Source: Bugula neritina
Taxonomy: Eukaryota; Bryozoa; Gymnolaemata; Cheilostomatida; Bugulidae
Reading direction: 5' to 3'
Assembly: GCA_964035545.1 (NCBI GenBank)
Contig: OZ037767.1
Span: forward strand, 4,339,680 to 4,403,679
Length of the DNA stretch: 64,000 nucleotides
Below are positions 13,081 through 25,929 of the stretch, one piece after another. Below the pieces are notes generated by a model. The model saw only the letters and a program-made list of their open reading frames with translations, had not been told where the DNA came from and did no database searches. Made by a program: the position numbers and the translations under genes. Each line of letters begins with the position of its first letter. The stretch's first letter is position 1.

Positions 13081-14513
13081 CTTATTGAGTAATAGTATTA
13101 CAATAGTTCTGGTATAAAATAAAAACACAGTTTAAATTTATAGGGATAGCCACCACTATGATTAGTTGTAGGTTTAGTTCAGTTTCAGAAAATGTTTACT
13201 TTACATTTATATTGAATTTTATATCCTTGAAAATTGAATCACTTTTTTAACAGGCTCACATATATAGTTTTGTAGTAATTGTATACCTAACAATGGTTAT
13301 ATGATATGTAGTATGATAAAGAATGTAAGAAAAGATATTTTTGGGACTATAAAATAACCTTGACTTTCAACGCCCATTTTAACGAGTAGACAACCCGTAA
13401 TTAGATTATAAACTTACTGAATGCTACTATTGGGAAAAGCTTTTAATTGTGAGTATTTGTTATATAATTGATGTAAACTGCAAAATTTAACAGGCGCTCT
13501 TATATTATCATAATATTTCAGATTGCATAGCTACTTGCTTATTTATAGCAGGAGCATAGCAATTTTTCAGAATGACTACAAACTCATGGCCTTTAAAATC
13601 TTAACATTTATTAGTTATTACCCTAAAATTCCATTATGCATTTTTTTAATTTAAATTATGAACTGTGTCTTCTAGTTCTTTTTATATTATTTGTACTTTA
13701 TCGAGTACCTGAGAATCATTGGCATGCTAGTGTAAGTCTTTGTAAAGATATGCTTTTACACTGTATGAAAACAAAATGCCCAAAAAAGTTGCAATTCAAC
13801 CACACATGATGCACTTTTCCTTGCTGTTGCACATCTAATTTTCCTTCTATGCATAGACTTAACCAATTTTAGCTACCTTTTTAATGATATTAAGAAAAAG
13901 ACCTTTAATTGAAATGTGTCTGGACTGTTTTATAAAATTAGTTGTCTTAAATCAAATATGAAATAATATATATTTGTATTGTACTTTTCCTATTAATTGC
14001 AGTAATACATAATTTTAATTACAAATGCAACCTTGATTTACACCTGTAGAGCTATAACCAAGATGTAGAAGCTATATATTACAACTACCTTGCAATACTT
14101 TAACCATGTGATTTCCCCCTCAAGTAAGTACTAACAGCCAGGAGAGTTCTATGTTACTTAAAGTATTCTACATGGTAGGCAGAAAATATAGCTATAGAAG
14201 TTGTCTTCTTTTTACCATATGTATTAATTGTGAATGTATTAGCTTTAAACAAATATATTTCTTTTAATACAACAAAACCATATTTCCACATTAATTGTTA
14301 ATTCATTTTAAAATATCAGTATCATCAAGCAAATGCAAGATTTTAAATTCAATACATCAAAATAATCATTTAATAACCAACTAACTAGGCAAGTAGCACA
14401 TAGAGGTTATATTAGTGACTAGTAGGCAATATTATTCAGCCTGGCTTAAGATAGTAGCAAATGAGTTTGCAGTAAACACAACACAAAGATATATACAGCC
14501 ATATGCTCAAGAA

Positions 14514-17347
14514 CTATATTCCATTCATTAGCTTTGAAACAGTAATAGGGGGTAACTTCATTGGCTTTTTATATTTCTGGCATCCAGCGAATGCAGAAAT
14601 TTGTGAGGGTAACCACCATACTTGTCGTCTTCTTAACCTTCTTTGTGATTGGTTGATTTGATTACCTGGGACGGATGTACTAGCATCTACTGAATTTACT
14701 AGTCTGTTGGAAAATTTGGAGTTGTTGGGCGAAATTCCAGGAAATGACTCAGTGGAATAATGGATCTTGTTGGCGGCTGGTGGTCGTACAGGTAACTCAA
14801 CTACAGCTTTGAGCGGTTGTCTGGTGTTTCTAGTACCCTGAGTGGTAAATGTTCGCATGTACTTTCCAGTATGTATGTCGTACGCTAGCTTAGGGTCAAC
14901 GAGGAGAGGGGAAGTGGAATAGTCACATGGCTCTATGACCACTTCCTGGCTGTATGTATGGTGGTCTTGCAGAAACCTGATTATCTGTGAAAACTTGAAC
15001 TTTGACTCATCATAGGCCTGATCTAAGAGCTGCAGAGATCTTGGTTTCACAGCCATGTCAAGGTCGTAAACATTCGTAGCTAGAGTCATCTCATTCAAAA
15101 CTAAAACAGAAAGAAAATTATTAATATGTAATATACTTTATTGGTAGGGAAAAAAAAGCAACTTTTTCCGCAAATATTTCAACATAAAGTGTACATATTT
15201 CCAATAAGTAGATAATAAGCAAACCCTTTTAAAATCAGCAATATTTAAACGTGGCAGTTTTACATGAGAGAGAAAACTCGATCTTGCATATTCAATTATA
15301 GTTCATTAAATCAAATAAATAACTAAAAGCAGCCATAGAATATTTATAACAAATATAATTGCTATACAGAGTTTCAGAAATACTGCATAAATAACATGTG
15401 AACTTGGTTCTCTCTTGTAACTCAACCTACTAATGCTAAGAACACCAAAAACATGCTATGAACTACTAGTCTAAGAATAGATGTTATTTGCAAACTAATA
15501 TCAATTTGATGCTACAGCAAAACGGAAAACTTGCAGTTTATTTTTATTTGTAAAAAGAATATATTTCAAAGTTTAAAGTAGTTTCAAAGTTTGACTTTAT
15601 AAAAAGTAATTTTGCTGGTGAAAAATAGATATGGTTATGATGTATTGTCTTAAAATTAATTGAATAGCTTTTACTCTATACTCTATAGTAACTAAGTTAC
15701 CTTACCAGAAGAATCTAGAAATAAAACCCGGAGTAAAATAGCTGTTTTACAGAAACGAAGTATACAGAACCTGATAGATATAAATTTCTACTGCCAATAG
15801 TTCTATGAACTCGCAATCAATACAACATTTGCCAGATATACCCAGATTACCTCCCATAATCCCCTGCTAATTGTAAACGATTTAAAACCATAATTGAACT
15901 TTGTAAACTGCTTTCAATATTACTATTACAATAAACTTTACAACATTTCTTACCTGTACCCGGGAGAAGTAGAAAATGTGAATAGATGGAATAAAGTGGA
16001 GTGTGGATGTAATAATGGTAGTGTCTAGCCACTTACAGTGATTATATACATGTACATGTTATTAACATGAAAATCTATGTTGAAAAGCACAATTATTATT
16101 GATATGAAGAATCAATAATTTGTGAATAGCGAGCCTGCAGATCTACCGATTCCTTTATTACCTTTCTAATGTAGAAATATTCACAACCCTGTAGACCACA
16201 GATGGCTGCATCTCCATTGATTGATGTATGGATTCGGCCAAGCTGTGACTTACATTTTAGAAAAACAAACCGCGTAATTAACATGTTCCTTTATTATTTG
16301 TAAACAGCCTTTATAATTGAAGACTAATTATTTATAGATTTTCAATATCTTATAAATGGCTGGCACACTTAACCTGCATATGAAACAACTATGAAGAGTG
16401 GAAAGAGCATATTGTAGGCAATATACACGACTAATTAAACTGTGATTGAACTCTAATTATATTTACTTACTCATAATTAAAATACGACAACAAAGAATTA
16501 TATCAAAAGGTTTATTATAAAATATAAATTATCTTTTGATAGAAAAATTAATTAGAAATTATTTTGATATCCATCAAGAAGAATCAACTGATTTAATCCA
16601 CAGAATATATTTTTGGTGTCTCATACTGAATCTAACAGCGCCGATTACAAAGCAACACTATTGCAATCAAGGTGCCTTTGCTTTTGAAAAATGTAAAAAT
16701 AGTTTAAAGCTGCTAAGTTTAAATCACTATTAATAGATCTGTAAAGTGTGATGCAATAAACACTGTATAAACTATAATGTATAATTATAATATGTAGTGT
16801 AATATAATTCATATAGTGTGCAGTGTAATTTATTGCATACAGTGTGAAGTATAATGTAGTGTATACACTATACAGTACAATGTAATGTATACACTATACA
16901 GTATAATGTAATGTATACAATGTGTAGTGTAATATATAAACTACACAGTGTAATATAATGTAACAGATTATAATAGCAGCCGACGATGCCATAACGGACT
17001 AAAATAATTGTTCAGACAATTCCCTCAGCTCTCATAATTTTATTTTTAATCATTTATTATAATTATGATTATACTTTACAATAATAAAGTAACAATTATA
17101 CAGACTGTCATAGGAGAAGTGTGGAGGTCAAGAGACATTATAATCACTGATACTAGCTTTAAACTTTCCCTGCAGCCTAATAGTTGATTCACTTTTTTTC
17201 AACGACCCAATAATATTATTATTGTTTGACTTGAAGCTCCAACATTTGAATAATTTGATCACATGCTTCACCTGTACCCTACCAGATCTACACACAACAC
17301 TGTGTAGCTATGAGGGGCTGCATAGACCCACCCGTAACTCACCTGTT
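14514..17347 (-). CDS. Unrecognised multi-exon gene (hypothetical protein, 5' end unknown)
   Basis: I do not recognise this protein. The last exon (15100-14514, 587 nt, stop at 14514) is open for 195 codons and composition is protein-like: acidic/aromatic start (NVYDLDMAVKPRSLQLLDQA), a stretch VVIEPCDYSTSPLLVDPKLA, then a basic tail (QSQRRLRRRQVWW) ending KLPPITVSKLMNGI. It begins just after a good acceptor (ttttag). Upstream exon candidates with acceptor and donor sites and a single consistent frame are 16024-15954, 16242-16162 and 17347-17272, reading SYGWVYAAPHSYTVLC and HQSMEMQPSVVYRVVN in part. The first exon is not identified. It lies in tandem between COMMD4 and AAR2. The last exon is likely real; the upstream chain is tentative. 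Confidence 0.4.
16745..16965. repeat. Degenerate tandem repeat of GTATACACTATACAGTATAATGTA units
   Basis: Units of roughly 28-30 bp with the core ATGTAATGTATACACTATAC recur several times; low complexity, within the unassigned gene model. Confidence 0.65.
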
Positions 17348-17559
17348 CTATGGAAAGAGAAAAGCTAAGAGTGAAATCCATCTATGAGTGGTTAACCCCA
17401 AAGAGTTTTAAATTATTTTTTTAAATTTTATATAATCTTATAACAACTTGACAACTGTTTCAGCAACAACCGCCAAAAGATTTAAGAATGTGGAAGTTCA
17501 GAGAGGTTTTCATGCTGCAGTTACCTGATGAAACCTAACGAGTATAGACAAACTATAGC

Positions 17560-17765
17560 TACCTATATACCATCTCCTAATAATATATCTCTGTTACTTA
17601 TCTATACATTATCTACTAATGTTATACCTGCCAGTATTATAGCTATCTATATATTATCTACCAACACAATATATGTTAATGTTACAGTTATCTATACGTC
17701 ATCTACTAATGTAAATATGTTAGTTTTACGGTTATCTATACATTATCTACTGACAGTTTCTATAT
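17560..17765. repeat. Imperfect repeat TTATCTATACATTATCTACTAATGTT
   Basis: Four or more diverged copies of about 45-50 bp, each with TATCTATACATTATCTACT, directly downstream of the AAR2 stop codon. Probably in the AAR2 3' flank. Confidence 0.65.
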
Positions 17766-17786
17766 ATTACCTCCTAAGAAAGAGAC

Positions 17787-20700
17787 TCAATAGTTGCCAA
17801 ACTCATCTACCACGACAGGTTCGCAGTCTTCAGGTTCAAGGTCGAAATCCCAGCCAAAATGCTTCGTAAGATGATCGCTAAACTTCTGAGCTCTCGACTT
17901 TAACCCAGCACTGGCGGTACTCTCTGATACGTTGGCAAAGAGGTTGTGTAGAGTAGTTGTAAGAAAGTTGTTACTAGATACGATATCAACAAAGAAGTCC
18001 TCGGGCAATTCTTTGAGCTAAAAATAGATAGAAGTAAACAATACAATCTAAAATAGACAGCTGCATGACGAACGCACATAGGTTACTTCTTCTTTGGTCC
18101 ATTTCAGTTTCCTAGAACAACACATGACGCAAAGAGTCTGCTAATAAATAGAATAGCGTGATTTCAGTATATTACTGCGTTACCTGTTTACTGCGACCAA
18201 TCAATAGTTATACTACATGATTAGGAAAGAGATAGCAATATAAGATGTTCACAGAACACTGTGGGAGGTGACATAGTGTACAGAGATAGTATCAGAGGTG
18301 TGAAGGGAGGAATCAGAAGTATTAATAAATATAACATATGAAGACCGCAAAGCTGATGTTTTACTATCAAATAGATGATTTATCATACAGGAAGCAGCGG
18401 CAGCATTGGCAGCATTGGCAGCATAAGTGGCAATTGAGAATCAAGGTGTATGCAAAAGCTTTGAAAGCAGAACATTATTGATTATTGGATATTTCAGAAC
18501 TATTTATGTCACATTCAAGATCTTCTGCCACTTTTTCATATAATAGGAAATTTAGCAAATTCACCAGGCATAGAAATGCGAGTTGAAAAATAAATTTCAT
18601 TATTCAGGGAGAGAAAACTGTCTCCTGAATGCAGAGAAAAAATTCAAATGATGAATATAGATTGATTCTGATCTTTCTACGTGCAAAATATATTTCCAGC
18701 TGTAAATATACTTCTACAGAATAAAAAACGCATGGTTGGTTAAAATCAGTATGTATCCCAACCTGCACAGTAATAAAAAGCGTTAGGTAGACATTAAAAG
18801 GTTTCTGTGACTGGCCCATAAAACTACATTACAGCTATTACAACAATAGTATATAACAACACTGTTTTTGCCTAAATTAAAACAGCTTTGAATTACAAGT
18901 AGCAGAAGACTTGCTGATGGCAATTTTGCAACTAGTAGAAGGTTTGGATGTCCAAGTAATTCGACTCAACTTGACACCACAATATCATAAAGTATTACTC
19001 GAGGTGGCCAGATAATATAATTAATTTCATCGTTTCAAAAAATAGGATTATATGATTTAAGATACTCACAATAAAGAATTATATCATGTGCATGCACATT
19101 GCGCTACAAACTGTATAATTAGGGAAGTGAATTAGCCGTAAATAACACAAAATAAACACAACGTATAGAACTAAGTAGCATTAGTCCGTTGTAACAAGAG
19201 AAGACAACTAAGTAGTATTAGTCTGTTGTAGAAAGAGAAGACAACTACCTGAAAATGAAGCACACTAATCAGTTCTGTGTAGAGCTCTTCATACTTGTAT
19301 ATAGATGATTGGTTTCCACAAAGCAGGGCAACAAGTTTTTTCCATTGGTCAAAACTATCAAAATGTTGACCAATAAGAAAGCAGAGGAATGACAACTGTA
19401 ACTCGGCCAGAACATTCTAGAAATATTAAGAAAAATAAAATAAAGCTAACGACTAAACACAACTACCATACCATAGTTCACATTGGAGAATGGATTTATT
19501 ATTCAATCGATGAGAACAAATTTATTTGATATTTTGAAGGGAATAAGTCAGCTGTGTGTAATCGAGGAGGCAAACAGTTATATAATGCAGAAGATTTATT
19601 CCTTTTATATATGTACGTTAACCCTTAACAAAATGCAATCAGCAATTAAACTAAGTTATAATTTACAGATGCAGTTCAGTTCAATTTATAACAAATATAA
19701 TTTAACAATTTTTTCTATCCCATCTGCTATTCCAAATAATTACCTTTTGTATTTAATACATAGTCTTTTTGTAAGCTAATATAAGCTAAAAGCTATTTTC
19801 CTTTGAAAATTGCCAATAATTATAAATAAGCCTTCACTTATATGCATCATAAAACAATTTAATCTACAATTAGTCCATTATTGTTTAAAAACTGTTTTAA
19901 AATTTATAACTCATAGATTTTGGGTTTAAATTAAGAAACTTAATATAACAAAAACCAAGGCAGAGTAAATGGCATGAAAACACAGGGAGTAGCAATACAT
20001 CTAAACCAATATAAATATATTGAAACCATGTTAGCAGATTGGAAAAGGCTGGCTAATTTGGAGTTGTCTTTTTTAAAGGAACAAATTGCTTGCAAATTGA
20101 CCATAGGTAGAATTTTGTGGTTTTTCACTGATGTAACCCAACCTGTAATCTATTCAAACGATGGAAATGTAGTGTATAAACAAACTTAGTGTGTAATAGA
20201 CATCGATGCTGTGTGAAATAGCTCCTTTACAAAATAAGGTCATTCTCCATTAAGATTTCCGTCGCAAAGTATGAGGGCTAGGCTATTTACCATTTCCCAT
20301 ATTATGTCTCTCCACCATGGATACATAATTAATTCAGACCTTTCAGTTAGTATCTTAGTTCATCACCTCAATGTGAGGTTTTCAAAAACAATGGTATTAT
20401 AACATTTGGTGGAAGTGCAGTGGTTTGCCCACTCATCTTCCACCAGAAACTTTAAAGTTGCAATAGTTATATTATTTGGGTGTGAAAAAGACAAAACTAC
20501 ATTTACAATGAATTAATTACTTGTTATTTTCATGATTATTATAAGAATGATAGCAAATTTAGTAATACTGATATTTAAATGTGGTTTCAAAAGATTTATA
20601 GACTAGCATGTACTGTAAAAAGTAATCATATATAATCGTAGGGAGATAACTTCAACTTTTTCAACTGCTAATCCTAAGGTCTATGTGGGTATACAGGGGA

Positions 20701-23537
20701 ACATACCAGTGAGTACACAGGTGAGTACACAGGTGAGGACACAGGTGAGTATACAGGTGAGTACACAGGTGAGTACACAGGTGAGTACACAGGTGAGTAT
20801 ACAGGTGAGTATACAGGTGAGTATACAGGTGGGTATACAGGTGGGTATACAGGGGAACATACAGGTGAGTATACAGGTGAGTACACAGGTGAGTAAAGAG
20901 GTGAGTATACAGGTGAGTATACAGGTGAGTAAACAGGTGAGTATACAGGTGAGTAAACAGGTGAGTATACAGGTGAACACACAACATACCTGCCAAGATC
21001 CACAACGCTCCAGAACATTGTTAAGAATCAGCTCAGAGTCCGTAGCACATTTGGTTATCATAGCAGAATCACTGCCTTCAATAAATCTTCAATAGAAATT
21101 GTAGCAATATATTAGCTTTTATAGTAATACACAGTAAATATGGGAAACCATTTAACATTTTTAACATGTAGATATTGTTAAATAACACACACATTACATA
21201 TATATATGATTTAACCCAAGTACAAGAATGACTCCATATATTTTCATGAACTCAAAGACACTAAAGTACACTATAGTTAGTGACCCCCTGAACACTAGCT
21301 GATGGCTATTGACACTAGACTAACATAAAATCAAATCTAGACATCAAGTAGAACCACACGAAACCCACCTGTCAATGGAGGTGTAGTTTATAACTGTGTC
21401 CAAATTCTCTTTCATCTCTGGCATTAGATTATCTGCTGTCATCTTATTCAATGGCACACTGGCACTCTAGATATATATCATATCATTATCATATCAATGC
21501 ACCATATATCAATTATATCATGTATCAACACATTACATCACCATCAAGTTTATAGTCACCATCCCTGCGAGAAAACCCCTTTTTGTTGAATCGGGCTAAG
21601 GACTTATTCAGATGTGACACAGGAGCAATTATGAATGGATTCTCTTCCTAACATCACCGATGGCCTTTGTTGGCTCGAACCCATGACTTTGTGTTTACTA
21701 GGCAAGCACTCTAACCCCTAGGCCACAGCTACTCCCTAATATATACGATTGCATATGAATATATCATATATGAATATATCATATCGTATCAATATATCAT
21801 AGGATATACAAATAGATTAACACCGTAACTGGTTAGTATGCTAGTGAATACCTTTGGCTGCGAAGCTCTAGATGCAGTATTGCTGCACTCAGACAACAGG
21901 GCAGTGACAGACATGATGTAGCCACATGTTGGTAGAACTCTACCAGTTGTCTCTGTCGTAATGTGACGGGAGAGGGAGACCCACTTTTTATAGCTGCAAA
22001 GCAAAAGAACTTAAACTAATTTGGTGTAATTAACAAAGTAAATTTTTCACTTTATTATGGCACACTATTAATTTTAGGCATTAAATATATAACAGATATC
22101 AACTTGATTCAAACTTGTTTTGTAAAGATTTAAACTCTACTGGAAGCCTAAAAAGTTATTTTCACATGGTATCTTGTTCTTTAATTATGCTATCACTAAA
22201 ATGAGCAGTATCTCACTTGGTGACTCACATGAAGCTAAGCATAGAAAACTTAACTTGTGTCATGTGAATGCAGGCTTACGTTAGTATGAAAGGCTCTATA
22301 TCTGTAATCTAAACATCACTTTGTGTTATAAACACGAGACTACTATTTACAGCTGACACACCTGTCATAAGGGAAAGCCCCGCAATAACGATCTAGCTCT
22401 TTCTTGTTCTGTATAAACCTATTCAGTTCATCTTCATCTGTAATTTCTGGGTCAAATGTCTCGTCAAATGAGTTCCACTTCCTGACCACGACTTCTCTCT
22501 CTCGGAAATACCGGAAGAAGCCTGTCCGGGGAGCCAGCTGACCCTCACTGCTGCATGAACTGCACGGCATATGGATAGCATTAAACTGGTCAAGTATGTA
22601 AATATTTGAATCTTTTTCCATCTACTTGTTTAGCTATGACTTGGAAATATTAGATATATTGTGAGTCGGCTAAGGGATATGTGAAGAAAAACCTCCGGAA
22701 ATATGCAAGTTTTTTCAGGTAATTTTCTGAGTTAAACTATCATAATCAACTGGTAGTGTTTGGTGTATAGTATAAGCAACTCTACGCTTATTGACTTAAT
22801 ACTAAAGAAATTATTCAAGAAAATAAAGCTTCAACTCAATGAATTTCAATCAAATACTTTTCCATTATAACAGGCAACTCCTTCTTCTTTAAATATAAAT
22901 TAAAACAGCTAGACTTTTATAATCATAATAAATCAATGGTAACAATAATATACGTATAAGTGGCTAGCTATCAGATGTCAATGTTAACTTTATAATATTA
23001 CCATGAGCTATTATTTTATTATTTACTTCTACTTAACAAACTAAGCACAGTTGTTAATAAGCTCCTAGCCTGTTTGAGTGATACTATCGGAAGATTGTGA
23101 GCTCCATAAAGAATTCTCTTTTGATTTACATTAATGCAGAAGTGCAATTAGTAGGTGAGTAACTTATTCTATTTACTTACACATATGCGCAGTGGACAGA
23201 ATATTGAAACATGATGCAAATGCCAAATAAACAGCATGAAAGATAATTGCCATTGCATTATCAAAACCTATACAGAGATCTCAATATTATACACAATCCT
23301 TTCAGGTATATGAAACAGATTAAATAAATATTAACTCTGTGCCACTGAAAAGACTTTCTACCTGAAGTATATAAAATGAAGACCGGGCGGTATCATCTTG
23401 ATTCCCTTAAAGTTCTCAGCTGCCTGCCAAGAATTCATGTTAATACCAATCTCAGTCCCATAGGGAACATCTAGCAATATTAACACAGCCCCGGCATCAA
23501 ATAAATGCTGTGCTGTTGCTTGGTTCATTTCCGCCAT
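17787..23537 (-). CDS. AAR2: AAR2 splicing factor (U5 snRNP assembly factor)
   Basis: AAR2 holds PRPF8 in the cytoplasmic U5 snRNP precursor and blocks premature BRR2 binding. Seven exons right to left: 23537-23362, 22559-22362, 21993-21852, 21466-21369, 21086-20990, 19416-19249, 18017-17787; phases agree and total 369 residues (human 384). N-terminal domain: MAEMNQATAQHLFDAGAV, VPYGTEIGINMNSW, and KMIPPGLHFIYF, all matching the family. Middle: LAPRTGFFRYF and YKKWVSLSRHIT. C-terminal helical domain: ELQLSFLCFLIGQHFDSF, DQWKKLVALLC, then EDFFVDIVSSNNFLTTTL, HLTKHFGWDFDLEPEDCEPV and stop. The ATG at 23537 is chosen because it fits the family start; upstream in-frame codons are non-ATG. Introns carry a SINE and the 12-bp satellite. 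Confidence 0.96.
19191..19248. repeat. Short tandem duplication next to an AAR2 donor site
   Basis: Two copies of about 39 bp (core AGTAGTATTAGTCTGTTGTA and AGTAGCATTAGTCCGTTGTA, each followed by AGAGAAGACAACTA). They lie immediately intronic of the donor at 19248/19249. Confidence 0.7.
20698..20980 (+). repeat. 12-bp satellite, unit CAGGTGAGTAYA
   Basis: About 23 tandem copies of a 12-bp unit, mostly CAGGTGAGTACA or CAGGTGAGTATA with a few CAGGGGAACATA variants, in the AAR2 intron between exons ending 20990 and starting 19416. Because 12 is a multiple of 3, several frames stay open on both strands; these encode V-S-I-Q-like or T-H-L-Y-like repeats and are not genes. Each unit contains a consensus 5' splice site (CAG|GTGAGT) on the plus strand, opposite to AAR2. 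Confidence 0.92.
21543..21736 (-). mobile_element. tRNA-derived SINE, copy 3, in an AAR2 intron
   Basis: Best preserved copy. Minus strand: box A TGGCCTAGGGG, box B GGTTCGAGCC, body GATGTTAGGAAGAG, AATTGCTCCTGTG, tail GGGTTTTCTCGCAGGGATGG and ATAAACTTG. Sense orientation relative to AAR2, between the exons ending 21852 and starting 21466. Confidence 0.82.
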
Positions 23538-24080
23538 CACCCCAACTGTTTGACCCAAAAGATATCAAACTGAGAACCTAGAAATGAAAAAAAACCACTA
23601 TCAGAAGTCAATGAACCACTGATTTGTTATTCAGGTCAAAAGTAGTTGCACCCCAAATTTCTCATGGCAGTAGTCAGATATAGTAAGAGTAATCTAATTC
23701 ACTAAACCTGTAAAAGTGAAGTGTAATATTATTTCCATATAAAAAATCTCTGATATACTTAAAATATTCATTCTACCTTAGCTATTATCTACAGACTATT
23801 TGAGGGTGGTATGCTCAAACAATTTTGTTTGTGCAAACATCTCTTGAACTAATTTGGTACTGATTGCTTGCTGATGACATTTCCAGTCCCGGTATTATAA
23901 AACTATTAGCTATTCTTAGCTGCTGCAACACACAGGTTAGTAACTATTAGTATTACTAAGCTGGCTTAAAGGTTTGAATTTTCCAGCTGGCTTGGGGATA
24001 AAATGTGTGTTGTAACAGCTGATAATAGCATCAGGCAGTCAGTGTGCAGTGACAACTAGAGTTAGTCAGTTACTGTTAGC

Positions 24081-24086
24081 AAAAAT

Positions 24087-24124
<38 letters not shown>

Positions 24125-24140
24125 GTAGTAGTACTACGTC
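24081..24140. repeat. (TAC)n microsatellite flanked by its inverted (TAG)n
   Basis: Run of ACTACTACT triplets that flips into TAGTAGTAG, so it can form a small hairpin. A similar GTA/CTA block is at 25373-25430. Confidence 0.85.
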
Positions 24141-25372
24141 TACTATTAGTATTACTAGTCAATAACCAGTTCTATGAGTATGACTATTAGACTAACTCTA
24201 AGAGTAAGTTCATGGCCATTTCGATTAGATAATACATAAAGATAAATATTACGATCATGGCGATCGACTTGAATATTATTATTAATATCAACAACATACA
24301 TGAATTAGAATATATCTAATATCAATAACTATAAGTATAAGTATACTGTATTAGTGTATAACTTAAACTATTTATATTAATATAAGTATAAGTATAAGTA
24401 TTAGTAAAACAATAACATTAACTATAGTCTATAACTATAAGTATTAGTATAAGTATTAGATTAGTATTACTATTAAATTTACTTGATTTTGTAGAAGATT
24501 AAGTATTAGTATGATTATTAAAAAATAAAAGTAAAAGCAAAAATACAGCTTTACAGACACTCAAGTATGAATAGTTAATGTTATAAACCAAACCTAAGTA
24601 AGCGCAGGAAAAAAGTTAAACCTTGCAACTTTATCTTATAAGAGGCTCCACATAACCTAACGTGTTAATCATAAACAGAGTAAGAGTGAGTGATCGTAAT
24701 GATTATGATTGAATCTAAAACGGCAATGAACGTTTTGTGCTATTAACAACAAAAATGGGTACGGTTAGAACATATTTTATTTTTATATTGTCAAACATTA
24801 TTTGACCAACTGCGCTACCCTTGACTGTAACTAAACAAAAATTTTTTTTATTTACTATTTCCGTTCACGCAACCAAGGAAATCGCTTGATGCAGCACAAG
24901 ACGTTTGTTGGTTTAGAAGTATCGAGGTTGAGGTTTCGAGTTTAGACAATAGTGTCTATTAAATACTGCATTAAGTGGCTCAAAGCTTCGTGTTGCATCT
25001 AGCGATCAACCGCAAGCAAGCGTATTACATTACCATTAGTATTATTTATAACTTTTAAATCTAGCTATTACTATTAAACATAAATTTAGGATAAAGATCA
25101 AAATATTTTATAATCATTGTTATATTGTAATTATGAAATGAATATTATAATAATAATTATTATTATTGTTATTGTAATTGTAACGTTTAATTCTAAGAGT
25201 AACTGTAAGACTAAGACTAAGAGTAAGAGTAGTAACTGTAAGTCAAAGTGTAAAGTAAAACTAAAAGTGTAAGATAAATATAATCATGATGATTAAGATT
25301 TAAGAATGAGTATGACTGTGTTTGTATCAGTATGGGTATTAACATGGCTATGACTATGAGTATCACTAATCA

Positions 25373-25430
25373 CAGTAGTAGTAGTAGTAGTACTAGTAGT
25401 AGTAGTAGTAGTAGTACTAGCAGTATCAAT
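25373..25430. repeat. (GTA)n microsatellite with interrupted centre
   Basis: CAGTAGTAGTAGTAGTAGTA with an ACTAGTAGT interruption; just upstream of the sulfotransferase gene. Confidence 0.8.
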
Positions 25431-25929
25431 TTAATCTTATGTTGATTAGAATGTTCATCATTAAGACTAAAAAAAGTCCTAATAGCTAGCATCAAGCTAT
25501 AACAAATTTGAACACCAACAGTAACTGTTGGACTTAGAGTAACTTAAATACCTATATTTAGTAATTTATGGCTGTTAAAATAATTATCATTTAACTTAAT
25601 ATTATCATAGTTGAGTATAAATACTAAAATAGTAAAATACTTATGTTAATATTAAAAAGACACAGTATTTGCAATAGTAACTTAAAAGGTGAAATTTAAG
25701 TGAGTGTCAGTAGTAGTGTCATGTAGTCAACTAAAGTTTCAATTCTATGTTAATAAAAGTAATAGTAAAAAAGTAGCTATAATATTTAGTGTTGCAATTA
25801 TTATGACAATCATTACAGCACGAAAAATCATGTAACCATACAATATTATTATTAACACATAATATGTGATTTATTTTAGTTGCAATAGTTAAAACTACAC
25901 CGTAGTTGTGTTTTTTTTTTGTAGAAGTT

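Larger units (their letters stand above)
11303..14513. other. Intergenic region, simple-repeat rich
   Basis: About 3.2 kb between COMMD4 and the unassigned gene. Apart from the possible ATG-only COMMD4 exon (11815-11813) and the repeat block at 12530-13080, I see no coding signature. Confidence 0.5.
23538..25929. other. Divergent intergenic region between AAR2 and the WSC-sulfotransferase gene
   Basis: About 2.4 kb that must hold both promoters. It contains TAC/TAG triplet runs (24081-24140 and 25373-25430) and TATAAGTAT-rich repeats. Around 24860-25020 the sequence is less AT-rich and non-repetitive, a plausible promoter core, but no defined motif can be claimed. Confidence 0.4.

Noticed and set aside
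19483-20189. Open frames of 62-98 codons in an AAR2 intron
   Set aside because: No family signature, AT-driven composition, and no splice context.
20698-20980. CRISPR-like array
   Set aside because: Contiguous 12-bp tandem units without spacers, in an intron of a eukaryotic gene.
20661-21095. Long open frames on both strands over the 12-bp satellite
   Set aside because: Unit length is a multiple of three, so frames stay open by chance; the peptides are pure repeats and the region overlaps an AAR2 intron and exon on the other frame.
21640-21736. tRNA gene suggested by intact box A and box B
   Set aside because: It is the head of a SINE repeated three times; the tRNA cloverleaf is not maintained.
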